Below the pieces are notes generated by a model. That model made no database searches and was not told the origin of the DNA. It saw only the letters and a program-made list of their open reading frames with translations. From contig CAWGIG010000003.1 in NCBI GenBank assembly GCA_963822595.1, forward strand, positions 438,377 to 502,376: a stretch of DNA of 64,000 bases, read 5' to 3'. Made by a program: the position numbers and the translations under genes. Every line of letters starts with the position of its first letter. Positions within the stretch are counted from its first letter, which is position 1. This document shows, in pieces, positions 27,243-36,700 of the stretch. Origin of the DNA: CAVRUH01 sp963822595 (GTDB lineage Bacteria > Chlamydiota > Chlamydiia > Chlamydiales > Waddliaceae).

Positions 27243-28115
27243 TTATTCGATTTCTGCAACAATATTTTTAGATTTCAGTTCTTGCATGACGATGCTGAGC
27301 AAGATAAAAAACCCACCTACAAGTATATAGAAATGAAGACCTGTTCCATTGATAATCCAATCAAAAAATGCGGCAAACAACGGTTCTAAGCAAAATATTA
27401 ATCCTACTTTTTGTGGAGATAAGTACTTCAAATACTTTACCTGCAAAAAAAAGGTAAGAATTGTGGCGCAGATACTACAGTAAAGCAGTGGGATCAGAAA
27501 TGAAGAGCTGTGTAAATTGTTGACATCGAATTTGGAAAAAAGCATACACGGAATCATCGAAAATAGCGCTGTTGCACTCACTTGACAACCGACAAGCGTT
27601 AAGGGATCAAAGCCCTTTTTCGATATAAAATTAACATAAATAATGGTAATGGCAATAAAAATGGCACAAAGCATCACCCATCCATCGCCAATGGTCGGTT
27701 TACAGAGTTCGCAGCCTGTCAGCATATAGATTCCAAAGCAACAAATGAGAGCGGAAAATATGTCGCGTTTGCTTAATCGCTGTATTCTGAATAAGGGACC
27801 TAATAAAGAAATAAAAATTACATTTGTCCCTGCAATAAAAGCTGCCCTGGATGCGTTGACGGTTTGTAATCCGATAGTAAGGGTGAGATAGCTAACGCAG
27901 TTTAACAAACCTAGAGTCGTGCCTGTGATTAAGAGTTCCTTGGTCACATTTTTCAAAATAAAAGGAAAAAGTAAGATTGAAGCTAGCGAAAAGCGCAACG
28001 TAACAAAAAGATAGGGATCCTTTGAATGCATAGAATTTTCGATAAGGGGGAACATAAGGCCTAATAATGCCGCTGCCACGACGAGGAAAAAGATGGCTAC
28101 TTTGGATTGAGTCAT
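27243..28115 (-). CDS. EamA/DMT-family transporter
   Basis: A 290-aa integral membrane protein with about ten hydrophobic helices in two repeated EamA halves (for example FFLVVAAALLGLMFPLIENS and LEPLFAAFFDWIINGTGL). DMT proteins export or import metabolites such as amino acids or nucleotide precursors; the substrate is not readable here. I use the ATG at 28115 (MTQSKVAIFF). A TTG start 13 codons upstream is possible but less likely. It follows the G1 peptidase gene upstream on the same strand with a 72-bp gap and diverges from the patatin gene. Confidence 0.85.
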   Translation of the reverse strand: MTQSKVAIFFLVVAAALLGLMFPLIENSMHSKDPYLFVTLRFSLASILLFPFILKNVTKELLITGTTLGLLNCVSYLTLTIGLQTVNASRAAFIAGTNVIFISLLGPLFRIQRLSKRDIFSALICCFGIYMLTGCELCKPTIGDGWVMLCAIFIAITIIYVNFISKKGFDPLTLVGCQVSATALFSMIPCMLFSKFDVNNLHSSSFLIPLLYCSICATILTFFLQVKYLKYLSPQKVGLIFCLEPLFAAFFDWIINGTGLHFYILVGGFFILLSIVMQELKSKNIVAEIE

Positions 28116-28160
28116 AATGTGGGATAGTGCAAAATTATTGAATTTTATGTCCAACTAAAA

Positions 28161-28204
28161 AATGGACGGAATGGACGACATGGACGGAATGGACTGCATG
28201 GACA
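28161..28204. repeat. 12-nt-period ATGGAC tract
   Basis: ATGGACGGAATGGACGACAT then GGACGGAATGGACTGCATGG: four to five ATGGAC units in the divergent gap between the EamA and patatin genes. It is the reverse complement type of the tract at 15031-15076. Confidence 0.7.
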
Positions 28205-28268
28205 TTTTTGTCCTTTTTCTTTTGGGCAGAATCTGCTATTCCTAAAAGTTTGAAAAAAGGAGCATTTC

Positions 28269-29249
28269 ATGATTAACCTATTATCATTGGATGGCGGCGG
28301 CGTTCGCGGCATCATGTCCGCTGTTGTGTTAGAAGAACTCCAAAACCTCACACAAAAACCCCTCGTCGAACTTTTTCAGTATCAAATAGCAACCTCAACC
28401 GGCAGCCTCATCCAAGCAGGCACCAACCTTCCCCATCATCAATTTACCTATAAGCAAATTGTCGAACTCTACAAAGATAAATCTAGAGATATCTTCCACC
28501 GCACCCTCTGGAATAAAATCACCAACCCCGATGGACTATTCGAAGCTGAATTCTCCGTCGCTCTTCTCGATAAAACTCTCAAAGAGGACTACGGCGATAC
28601 AACTCTCGATGAGTTAACTTGCAAAAAAATCCATTTTACCTCGTTTAACGTCCAAAAAAGATCCTTTACAACTTTCAATAATGCAACCGATCCAAAAATG
28701 TTCCTTCGGTCTACTGTAAGGGCTTGCATTGCTGCTCCGACCTACTTCACCTCCCCAGATTACTTCACAGATGGAGCCCTAGGCGCCAACAACCCTTCTC
28801 TCTTAGGATATAGCTTCATAGTCAGAGATGGAGGTACTCCACAAAATACAACAGTTGTTTCTATTGGCACAGGAAAAGTCAAAACAGGAATTGACATCGG
28901 AGAATCAGGTCTTATAAAGGTTGCTCCAGTATTGCCCGATCTCTTCATAGGCGGTGAAATGGGTGCCACCGAGCTGGCTATGGGAAATATGCTAGGAAAA
29001 AATTACCACCGTATCCAATTCAGCATCACCCAAAGTGAAGACTCCATGGATAATACGAGCGAAGAAAACCTCCAAACCCTCGAAAAAATAGCAGAAACAT
29101 ACGTTGATGATCATAAAGAAGAACTAAAAAAAATCGCAAAAAAAATTAGTTCTGAATACATAGAAATATCCTTTTTAATCCCCCAGCTTCCAAGTAACTT
29201 AATACTAATAATTTATGTAATAAAATATTTAATTAACATTAATATATAA
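28269..29249 (+). CDS. patatin-like phospholipase
   Basis: A 326-aa protein. The oxyanion loop DGGGVRG is at residues 8-14, the nucleophile elbow ATSTG at 41-45 (Ser43), and the catalytic Asp in TDGA (Asp168). The first elbow residue is Ala rather than Gly (GxSxG becomes AxSxG). Patatins are Ser-Asp dyad acyl hydrolases acting on membrane lipids, and several intracellular bacteria deliver them to host cells. No signal peptide is seen. AAAAAAGGAGC gives a strong ribosome site. The last 25 or so residues (from FLIPQLPSNL) are hydrophobic, AT-rich and unlike the rest, so they may be read-through past a lost stop. It stands directly upstream of the giant repeat genes. Confidence 0.88.
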   Translation: MINLLSLDGGGVRGIMSAVVLEELQNLTQKPLVELFQYQIATSTGSLIQAGTNLPHHQFTYKQIVELYKDKSRDIFHRTLWNKITNPDGLFEAEFSVALLDKTLKEDYGDTTLDELTCKKIHFTSFNVQKRSFTTFNNATDPKMFLRSTVRACIAAPTYFTSPDYFTDGALGANNPSLLGYSFIVRDGGTPQNTTVVSIGTGKVKTGIDIGESGLIKVAPVLPDLFIGGEMGATELAMGNMLGKNYHRIQFSITQSEDSMDNTSEENLQTLEKIAETYVDDHKEELKKIAKKISSEYIEISFLIPQLPSNLILIIYVIKYLININI

Positions 29250-29288
29250 AAATCAATTATAATAATAGTTGTAAAAGCGGTTTTTGTT

Positions 29289-29294
29289 TATAAT
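29289..29294 (+). promoter_or_regulatory. -10 box (TATAAT) upstream of giant repeat gene 1
   Basis: TATAAT in the context TTTTTGTTTATAATAATTAT. The same block (TTTTTGTTTATAATTATAG) precedes repeat gene 2 at 33706-33723, as does the following AGGTA...ATTATGACATTT, so the upstream regions were duplicated together. No good -35 is seen at 16-18 bp. TATAAT also occurs at 29258. Confidence 0.4.
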
Positions 29295-29362
29295 AATTAT
29301 CTTTTCAATAAGGTAGATTATGACATTTTAACACAGAAAAATGTTCCGATCAACAACAGTTT

Positions 29363-32300
29363 ATGACACAACTGAAAGCGATTGATGACGCTCTTTCACC
29401 TTATGGAAATGAAAAATCGAAGGTTAATACAATTTCACAATTTTTCGAAAATAACGCTGATTATATCGGGAATGACAAGACTGCAGCTATTCGAATCGAT
29501 TCCATCGCAGCCAAAGTTAGATCATTAACCCCAAATAATCCATTAATCACTAGGTTGCAAAATTATGTAGGACAACTTCTCCCCTCCACGAAAAAAGAGG
29601 AAGTTACATCTTCATGTTCCGTTTTGAAAGAGAATTCAAAGAACTACATTCAATCGCTTGCAGATTGGATCAATCTCATGGAAATACCCCTATCTTCTCT
29701 TACTCTTTCTGGGAAAGAGTTGGGCGATCTCATTCCTAAGCTAAGATATGTAGACCTCTGTAATATAGATATCTCGAAATATGATTTAAGTCACTTCAAA
29801 CTCAATCTTCATAATCGCAACTTCAAATTAAAGACCTCCGATAAGGAGACTCGATTCAATATCGCAAAGCACTATGCTCTGCATGATCGTCCAAATATCA
29901 TCCAGGACATCAAAAACTTCGAGATAGAAGATAAGACACACTTATTCGAGATCGCAAAGCTATGGGCTCAAAAGAGTGGTTTGGGGACAGCCGAACATAT
30001 CAAAAAGTTCGGGATCGAAGATCAGACACACCTATTCGAGATCGCAAAGCTCTGCGCGTTACAAAACGGAGAAATGGCCGAACATATCGGGGACTTTGGG
30101 ATCAAGGATCAGAAACATTTAATCGAGATAGCCATGATCTGTATTGAGCAAGATAGCAGGGAAGCACCCGGTTTTATTAAAAATTTCGGAATCGAAGATA
30201 AGATGATATTATTTGAGATCGCCAAATTCTGCGCTCAGAAAAATGGTTTGATGACAGCAGGATCTATCGAAAACTTTGAAATCGTAGATCAAACACACTT
30301 ATTCGAGATCGCCAAGCTCTGCGCTTTGCAAAATGGTCGTGCAATACCGATAAACATTATGAAATTCGGAATCAAAGATCAGTCACGCCTATACGAACTC
30401 GCCAAAATCTGCGCTGAGCATGAAGGTATGTATACAGCCAATTATATCAAGAACTTCGGGATCGAAGATAAAACACACTTATTCGAAATCGCCAAGCTCT
30501 GTGCTAAACAGGATGGCGGAGCCACCAGTAAATGTATCGAAAACTTCGGGATTGAAGATGAGGAACAATTATACGAAATTGCTAAGCTCTGTGCCCAGCA
30601 AAATGCCGGTGAAACAGCCACTAATTTCAGAAACTTTAAGATCAAGAATAAAGCCCGCTCATTTGAGATTGCTAAGCTCTGTGCGCAACTAAGTGGCTGG
30701 CAAACAGCCCAATTTATCAAATATTTCGGAATAGAAGATAAGACACAGTTATACGAGATCGCCAAACTCTGCGCCCAGCAGAATGGCCTTAAAACAGCCG
30801 AATATATCAGTGGCTTCGGCATCGAAGATCAGGAGCATTTATACGAGATCGCCATGCTATGCGCTCAACAGAATGGCCACGGAACAGCAGTATATATTGG
30901 ACATTTTGGAATCCTAAGTAAGCCCCATCTATACGAACTCCTGAAAATGTGCGCTCAAAACAATGGAGCCGGTCGAATAGCCTATGCGATTAAAGACCTC
31001 CAAATCGATGATGAGACACACTTATTCGAAATCGCCAAGCTCTGCGCTAAAAATAATGGCTGCGACACAGCCATGAGGATCAAAAACTTCGGATTCAAAG
31101 ATCAGAATCAGTTGTACGAGATCGCCATACTCTGCGCTCAGCAGAGTGGTAAAGAAACAGCCAGATATATCAAAAACTTCGGGTTGAAAGATGAGGGACA
31201 GTTATTTGAGATCGCCATGCTTTGCGCTCAGGAAGATGGCGGTGGAACTACTGAATTTATCCAAAACTTCGGCTTCAAAGATAAGATAATCTTATACAAG
31301 ATCGCCACAGCTTGTGCCAAACAGAATGCAGCTGGAACAGCCAAATATCTCGAAAACTTCAAAATTGAAGATAAGTCACACCTCTTCGAAATCGCGAAGC
31401 TCTGTGCTCAGCGAGATAGCTATGCCACATCCTTAAATATTGATTCCTTTGAGATCGAAGGTAACGAAAAATTGTACGAAATCATCAAGCTCTGCGCCCG
31501 ACAAAATGGCGCGATGACAGCAAAATATATAAAAAGATTCAAGATCGAAGACCAAAAAAAGCGTTGGGAGCTATTTCTTGAATGCTTTAAAGCAGACAAT
31601 AATGCCCTTCATTCGATCTCCTGCTTTCTTCCACTTCCAGAAGGGATAAGGAAACTGCCTACACTCCTTGCGGGATTACTCATTCAGATACTCAAAAGTG
31701 ATTCAGACGAAAGGGTAAATCGAAAGGCATTTTTTACACGATTAAAAGGCATGATCGACATGCTCCCTTGCTCGACCGAAAATAAAGAGAAATTGGCGAG
31801 AATTAGCGAGGAAATAGCTAAACTGGATATTCATATTCAGAATGAGACGGCTACATGGTTCCTGAAATGTTTATTTTTAAGCATTCAGATGCAACGAGCA
31901 GATCTTAACTGGATATTGGAAAGTAAATTATGGGAAGAACTTGCGAGGATGCGCGAGCCTCGCCTAAGAACCCTCTTAACTCCGGGTCTTTTCGAATTTA
32001 ATAAAGGAGAAGTGCCTAATGGTGCAAAAGGGCTTCTGTTATTAGTGATTCCATTCTATCAACTCCAACGTCAGACTCTTGATCAGGAAGTAGAAGTCTC
32101 TCGGGTTAAATTCAAGTTGATATCAAAAAAACTAAAGACCCTACAGAATAAGGGCAATACCCTAAAGAATGTACTTAATGTACAAACCCTTTTACATATG
32201 GTCCACTTACTTGCCAATACCGATGCTCTAACTCTTCAGCAGAAAATTCAGGGCATTGATAAAATCTTCTTTAAAAAAGATGGATCGTTTGAAGATAACC

Positions 32301-33535
32301 CAGAAACCCTCCTAAAGAAAATTAACGCAGCAAAAGGTCTTCTGCAGATAAAAAATAGAGAATGGACAAACTCGCTTAAAGATCCTGCGGAGGAATTTAA
32401 CGCTTTGCTCGAGAGTCTCATCCCTATAACGGGCGTTCAGGGAGTTATTTCGGATCATTACAACAATACATTTGCAAAAAGTCGGAATCCTTATGGGTTG
32501 ATCACCTATGCAGCGGGGCTTAAAACACTCAATGAACCTACCGTGATGAAGTGTCTTGGGGAATATGTGAGCAGTGTTTTTAATGGAAAATTCAAAGACA
32601 GCCGTTATGAGACCACGCGTAACCCGCATCTCAAAACAATTGCAGAATCTCATCCAAATATAATTCCACTTTGGAGAAAAGATGTCGCTAAAGCGGTTTT
32701 CCTAGAAGGAGAAAAAAAAGAGGATTTTGATCCCAAGAAATGGATTGAGCTCAAACTGAGCAAGGATAAACATTTTTTCGGAAAAACGTTACCATTTATC
32801 GAAGATTATTACAAAACAAACACTGTGGAAGATAGAGAACTTCTTTTCAAAAAATTAAACGAAGAATTGGAAAAGGAAAACGACAAAACAGCCTTTAAAA
32901 CGCTGAAGTTGCAGCAGGCCTGTATCGCTCTTGCAGAAGCACAACCTGATAACGTCGTGCGCCTCCTTACAAAGATACAGGAATATATCCTAGATCCACA
33001 AACCGGATTTGCGACATCTGAATTTGCCGCAGACGTAAACGGAAGGCTTGAACGGAACAAGACAGCAACAGAGCTTAAGATTATTTTTGGGGATGATCCG
33101 ATTGATCTTCTCCTTTGCGGCACCGATGTCTCGGGCAGTTGCCAAAGGATTGGAGGGAACCCCCAACTAAATAAAGGTTTGCTCGGTTATCTCATGGACG
33201 GAAAGAACCGTCTTTTGGCGATCAAGGACGGAAGTGGGAAAATTGTGGCTCGCTGCATGTTGCGCCTCTTATGGGATGGAGAACGCCCCGTCATCTACCG
33301 AGAGCGTTTTTATCCGGACGACTTCGATTCAAGACTAAAAAAGGCCATGGATGAAGCCGCAAAAGAGATAGCGAAAGCCTTAGATGTCCCGCTGACGTCG
33401 GGGGATGCAGGAACCCCCTATGGAAAACCACTTCAGGCATTAGGGGGGCCTGCCCCTTATGAATACACCGATGGCGGTGGTGGTGTGCAAAAAGAGGGCC
33501 GCTACACCGTTCCTTTAGCCAATTTAATCGTTTGA
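29363..33535 (+). CDS. giant 30-residue-repeat protein 1 (5' end damaged)
   Basis: A 1390-aa member of a local paralogous family I do not recognise. The layout is: N-terminal domain (1-184) with the shared phrase WINLMEIPLSSL and an LRR-like LIPKLRYVDLCNIDIS; 18 helical repeats of 30 residues (185-724); a helical middle region; and a C-terminal domain with LCGTDVSGSCQR, GKIVARCMLRLLWDG, YRERFY and LGGPAPYEY. No signal peptide or membrane helix. The paralogs start about 15 codons further upstream. The matching ATG exists here at 29320 but runs into TAA after three codons because 2 nt are missing, so translation must begin inside the original frame. It is the closest relative of the next gene. 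Confidence 0.8.
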   Translation: MTQLKAIDDALSPYGNEKSKVNTISQFFENNADYIGNDKTAAIRIDSIAAKVRSLTPNNPLITRLQNYVGQLLPSTKKEEVTSSCSVLKENSKNYIQSLADWINLMEIPLSSLTLSGKELGDLIPKLRYVDLCNIDISKYDLSHFKLNLHNRNFKLKTSDKETRFNIAKHYALHDRPNIIQDIKNFEIEDKTHLFEIAKLWAQKSGLGTAEHIKKFGIEDQTHLFEIAKLCALQNGEMAEHIGDFGIKDQKHLIEIAMICIEQDSREAPGFIKNFGIEDKMILFEIAKFCAQKNGLMTAGSIENFEIVDQTHLFEIAKLCALQNGRAIPINIMKFGIKDQSRLYELAKICAEHEGMYTANYIKNFGIEDKTHLFEIAKLCAKQDGGATSKCIENFGIEDEEQLYEIAKLCAQQNAGETATNFRNFKIKNKARSFEIAKLCAQLSGWQTAQFIKYFGIEDKTQLYEIAKLCAQQNGLKTAEYISGFGIEDQEHLYEIAMLCAQQNGHGTAVYIGHFGILSKPHLYELLKMCAQNNGAGRIAYAIKDLQIDDETHLFEIAKLCAKNNGCDTAMRIKNFGFKDQNQLYEIAILCAQQSGKETARYIKNFGLKDEGQLFEIAMLCAQEDGGGTTEFIQNFGFKDKIILYKIATACAKQNAAGTAKYLENFKIEDKSHLFEIAKLCAQRDSYATSLNIDSFEIEGNEKLYEIIKLCARQNGAMTAKYIKRFKIEDQKKRWELFLECFKADNNALHSISCFLPLPEGIRKLPTLLAGLLIQILKSDSDERVNRKAFFTRLKGMIDMLPCSTENKEKLARISEEIAKLDIHIQNETATWFLKCLFLSIQMQRADLNWILESKLWEELARMREPRLRTLLTPGLFEFNKGEVPNGAKGLLLLVIPFYQLQRQTLDQEVEVSRVKFKLISKKLKTLQNKGNTLKNVLNVQTLLHMVHLLANTDALTLQQKIQGIDKIFFKKDGSFEDNPETLLKKINAAKGLLQIKNREWTNSLKDPAEEFNALLESLIPITGVQGVISDHYNNTFAKSRNPYGLITYAAGLKTLNEPTVMKCLGEYVSSVFNGKFKDSRYETTRNPHLKTIAESHPNIIPLWRKDVAKAVFLEGEKKEDFDPKKWIELKLSKDKHFFGKTLPFIEDYYKTNTVEDRELLFKKLNEELEKENDKTAFKTLKLQQACIALAEAQPDNVVRLLTKIQEYILDPQTGFATSEFAADVNGRLERNKTATELKIIFGDDPIDLLLCGTDVSGSCQRIGGNPQLNKGLLGYLMDGKNRLLAIKDGSGKIVARCMLRLLWDGERPVIYRERFYPDDFDSRLKKAMDEAAKEIAKALDVPLTSGDAGTPYGKPLQALGGPAPYEYTDGGGGVQKEGRYTVPLANLIV
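29915..31534 (+). repeat. tandem array of 18 90-bp coding repeats (gene 1)
   Basis: Each unit encodes about 30 residues starting NFGI. Conserved positions are Asn1, Phe2, Ile4, Leu10, Ile13, Ala14, Leu16, Cys17, Ala18, Gly22, Thr25, Ala26 and Ile29. Units diverge by many substitutions, so this is not a recent exact expansion. Confidence 0.9.
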
Positions 33536-33548
33536 TAAGGATGTCCTT

Positions 33549-33592
33549 GATGGACTGCATGGACGGAATGGACTACATGGACACCTCAAAAA
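33549..33592. repeat. 12-nt-period ATGGAC tract between repeat genes 1 and 2
   Basis: GATGGACTGCATGGACGGAA followed by TGGACTACATGGAC repeats ATGGAC at 12-nt spacing, with a reversed unit GTCCATGCAG at 33604-33613. Confidence 0.7.
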
Positions 33593-33712
33593 CCGTAGAA
33601 GTTGTCCATGCAGTTAAGCTACTTAATACTAAGTAGTTGTATAATTAAATTTTAAATTTATATTAATATAGAAAAACTGTTATAATAATAGGTGTATTAA
33701 CCCGTTTTTGTT

Positions 33713-33718
33713 TATAAT
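33713..33718 (+). promoter_or_regulatory. -10 box (TATAAT) upstream of giant repeat gene 2
   Basis: TATAAT 26 bp before the ATG at 33744, in the block shared with gene 1. The leader carries TTAGG before ATTATG. A second TATAAT lies at 33681. The -35 is not convincing. Confidence 0.4.
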
Positions 33719-33743
33719 TATAGCCTTTTAAATTAGGTATATT

Positions 33744-36700
33744 ATGACATTTCTTAACCCATCAAAGTGTTCAGATCAACAACAGTTTATGACAAAACTG
33801 AAAGAGATTGATGAAACTCTTTTTTCTCAGGGGCCCCCAGATCAGTCAAAGGTTGATACGATTTCAAAATTTTTCGAAAATAACGCTGATTTTATCGGGA
33901 ATGACAAGACTGCAGCTATCCGATTCCATTCCATCGGAGCCAAAATTAGAACAATCAAAACAATCTCCTCAAATGATCCGATAATCGGTGGGTTGCAAAA
34001 TTATGTACGACAACTTCTCCCCTCCTCAGGTAAAGAGGAAATTGCATCTTCCTGTTCCTTTTTGAAACAGAATTCAAAGAACTACATTCGAGAGCTCGCG
34101 AATTGGATCAATCTCATGGAAATCCCCTTATCTTCTCTTAATATCTCTGAAAAAGAGTTGTGCGATCTCTTTCCACATCTAAGATATGTAGATCTTTGTA
34201 ATATAGATATTTCGAAATATGATTTAGGGAAATTCAAACTCAATTTTCATGATCGCAATTTCCAGTTAAAGACCTCCGATAAAGAGACTCGATTCAATAT
34301 CGCAAAGCACTACACTATGCATGATGGACTGTATATCATCCAAGACTTCAACAACTTTGGGATCGAGGATAAGACACACTTATTCGAAATCATCAAGCTG
34401 TGTGCTCAGAAGAATGGCTTAGGGACAGCCGAAACTATCAAAACCTTCGGGATCGAAGATAAGAAACAGCTATTCGAGATCGCAAAGCTCTGCGCATTAC
34501 AAAATGGAGGAATGGGCGAATATATCGAGAACTTCGGGATCAAGGATCAGAAGCAGTTAATCGAAATCGCCACCATCTGCATTCAGCAAAATAGCGCTGA
34601 AGCAGCCCGTAGTATCCATAAATTCGAAATCGAAGATAAGCTAAAATTATTTGAGCTGGCCAAGTTCTCCGCTAATACAAATACCTGGACGACAGCGGCA
34701 TTTATCGATAACTTTGGAATTGTTGATCAGGCACACATATTCGAGATCGCCAAGGTATGTGCTGAGAAAAGCGGCTTTGCAACAACCTCCCTTATCAAAA
34801 ACTTCAAGATCGTTGATCAGATACAGTTATACAAGATCGCCAAGCTCTGCGCGCAGCAGGATAGCGAAGGAACAGCTGAAAATATCAAAAACTTCGGGCT
34901 CAAAGATAATAAGCATTTATTTAAAATTGCGAAGCTATGCGCACAGCAAAATGGAGGTGGAACAGTTAAACATATCCAAAAATTCGGAATCGAAGATCAG
35001 GAACAATTATTCGAAATCGCTAAGCTTTGCGCTCAGCAAAATGGCAAAGTTACTGCCGAACATATCAAAAACTTTAGGATCGAGGATCCGAGGCAATTAT
35101 ACGAAATCGCCAAACTCTGTGCTAAACAGGACGGTAACACCATCAGATATATCGCAAACTTCGGAATCAAAGATCAAGAACAATTATACGAAGTTATCAA
35201 GCTCTGCGCCCAGCAAAATGGAAGTGAAACAGCTATTAATTTCCCAAACTTAGGGATCAAGGATAAGGCTCAGGTATTCGAGATTGCTAAGCTCTGCGCC
35301 CAGCAAAATGGACAGCAAACAGCCTATTGGATCAAAAACTTCAAAATAGAAGATAAGGCAGAATTATTCGAGATCGCCAAGCTCTGCGCACAGCAAAATG
35401 GCGGGACAGCCACATATATCGATCACTTCGGAATCACAGATGAGGAACAACTATACGAGATCGCCATGCTCTGCGCTCGGCAAAATGGCAATTTAACAGC
35501 CTTATATATTCAACGTTTCGGAATCCAAGATAAGATGCATTTATTCGAAATTGCGAAAATGTGCGCTCAGAGCAATGGGGCCGCTCAAATAGCAAATAGG
35601 ATTAATGACTTCAAAATCGTAGATAAGGCACACTTATTCCAGATCGCCAAGCTCTGCGCTCAGCGAGATAGCGAGGCAACATCCACAAATATTAAATCAT
35701 TCCAGATCGAAGATAAGGAACAATTATACGAGATCATCAAGCTCTGCGCCCTTCAAAATGGCGAGATAACAGCCAAAAATTTTGCAAGATTCGAGATCGA
35801 AGATCCGGAAATGCGATGGAAACTATTTCTCGAATGCTTTAAAGCGGACAATAATGCTCTTCATTGGATCCCAAACTTTGTTCCACTCCCAGATGTACTT
35901 CCACTATATCCTGTGGAATTATTCCTTGAGATACTTAAAAGTAATTCAGACGAAAAGGAAATTCGAAACGAATTTTTTACACAATTAAAAGGCATGATTG
36001 ACGCGCTCCATTGCACGCCCGGAAATAAGCAGAAATTGGTGAGAATTAGCGAGGAAATTGCTAAATTGGACATTCATATTCAGAATGAGACGGCCACATG
36101 GTTCCTGAAATGTTTATTTTTAAGCACTCAGTTCCAATCACCACTTAAGCAATCACCCGAACTTAACTGGATGTTGGAAAGTCGATTGTGGGACGATCTT
36201 GCAAAGATGCGCGAACCTCGCCTGAGATCCCTGCTAACACCTGGTCTGTTCGAATTTAGTCAAAATAATCGAGAAGTGCCTAATGGTGCAAAGGGACTGC
36301 CGTTAATAGCCATTCCTTTCTACCAGCTGCAACAACAAGGGGTGGATGGAGATAAACTCAAACAAATAACATTAAAACTGAAGGCGCTGCAGAATAGGGG
36401 CAATACCCTAAAGAATGTACTTAATGTACAAACCGTTCTCCATATGGCCCATTTACTCGCTACTACCGAAGCACTATCTTTAGAACAAAAGATCCTGGGA
36501 ATTGATAAAATATTCTTTAATAAAGATGGAATTGAAGATAATGCAGAGGAACTCCTAAAGAAAATTAACGCAGCAAGAGGCCTTTTGCAGATAAATAATA
36601 AAGAATGGCCAAACTCGACTGATGATCCTGTGAAGGTATTTAGCGCTCTGCTTGAGAGTCTCATCCCTATAAAAGATGTTAAAGGAGTTTCTGAACGATA

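Noticed and set aside
30420..30822. Many ORFs in other frames and on the minus strand across the repeat arrays
   Set aside because: They repeat with the 90-bp period and are frame shadows of the real repeat coding sequence, with no independent start signals.
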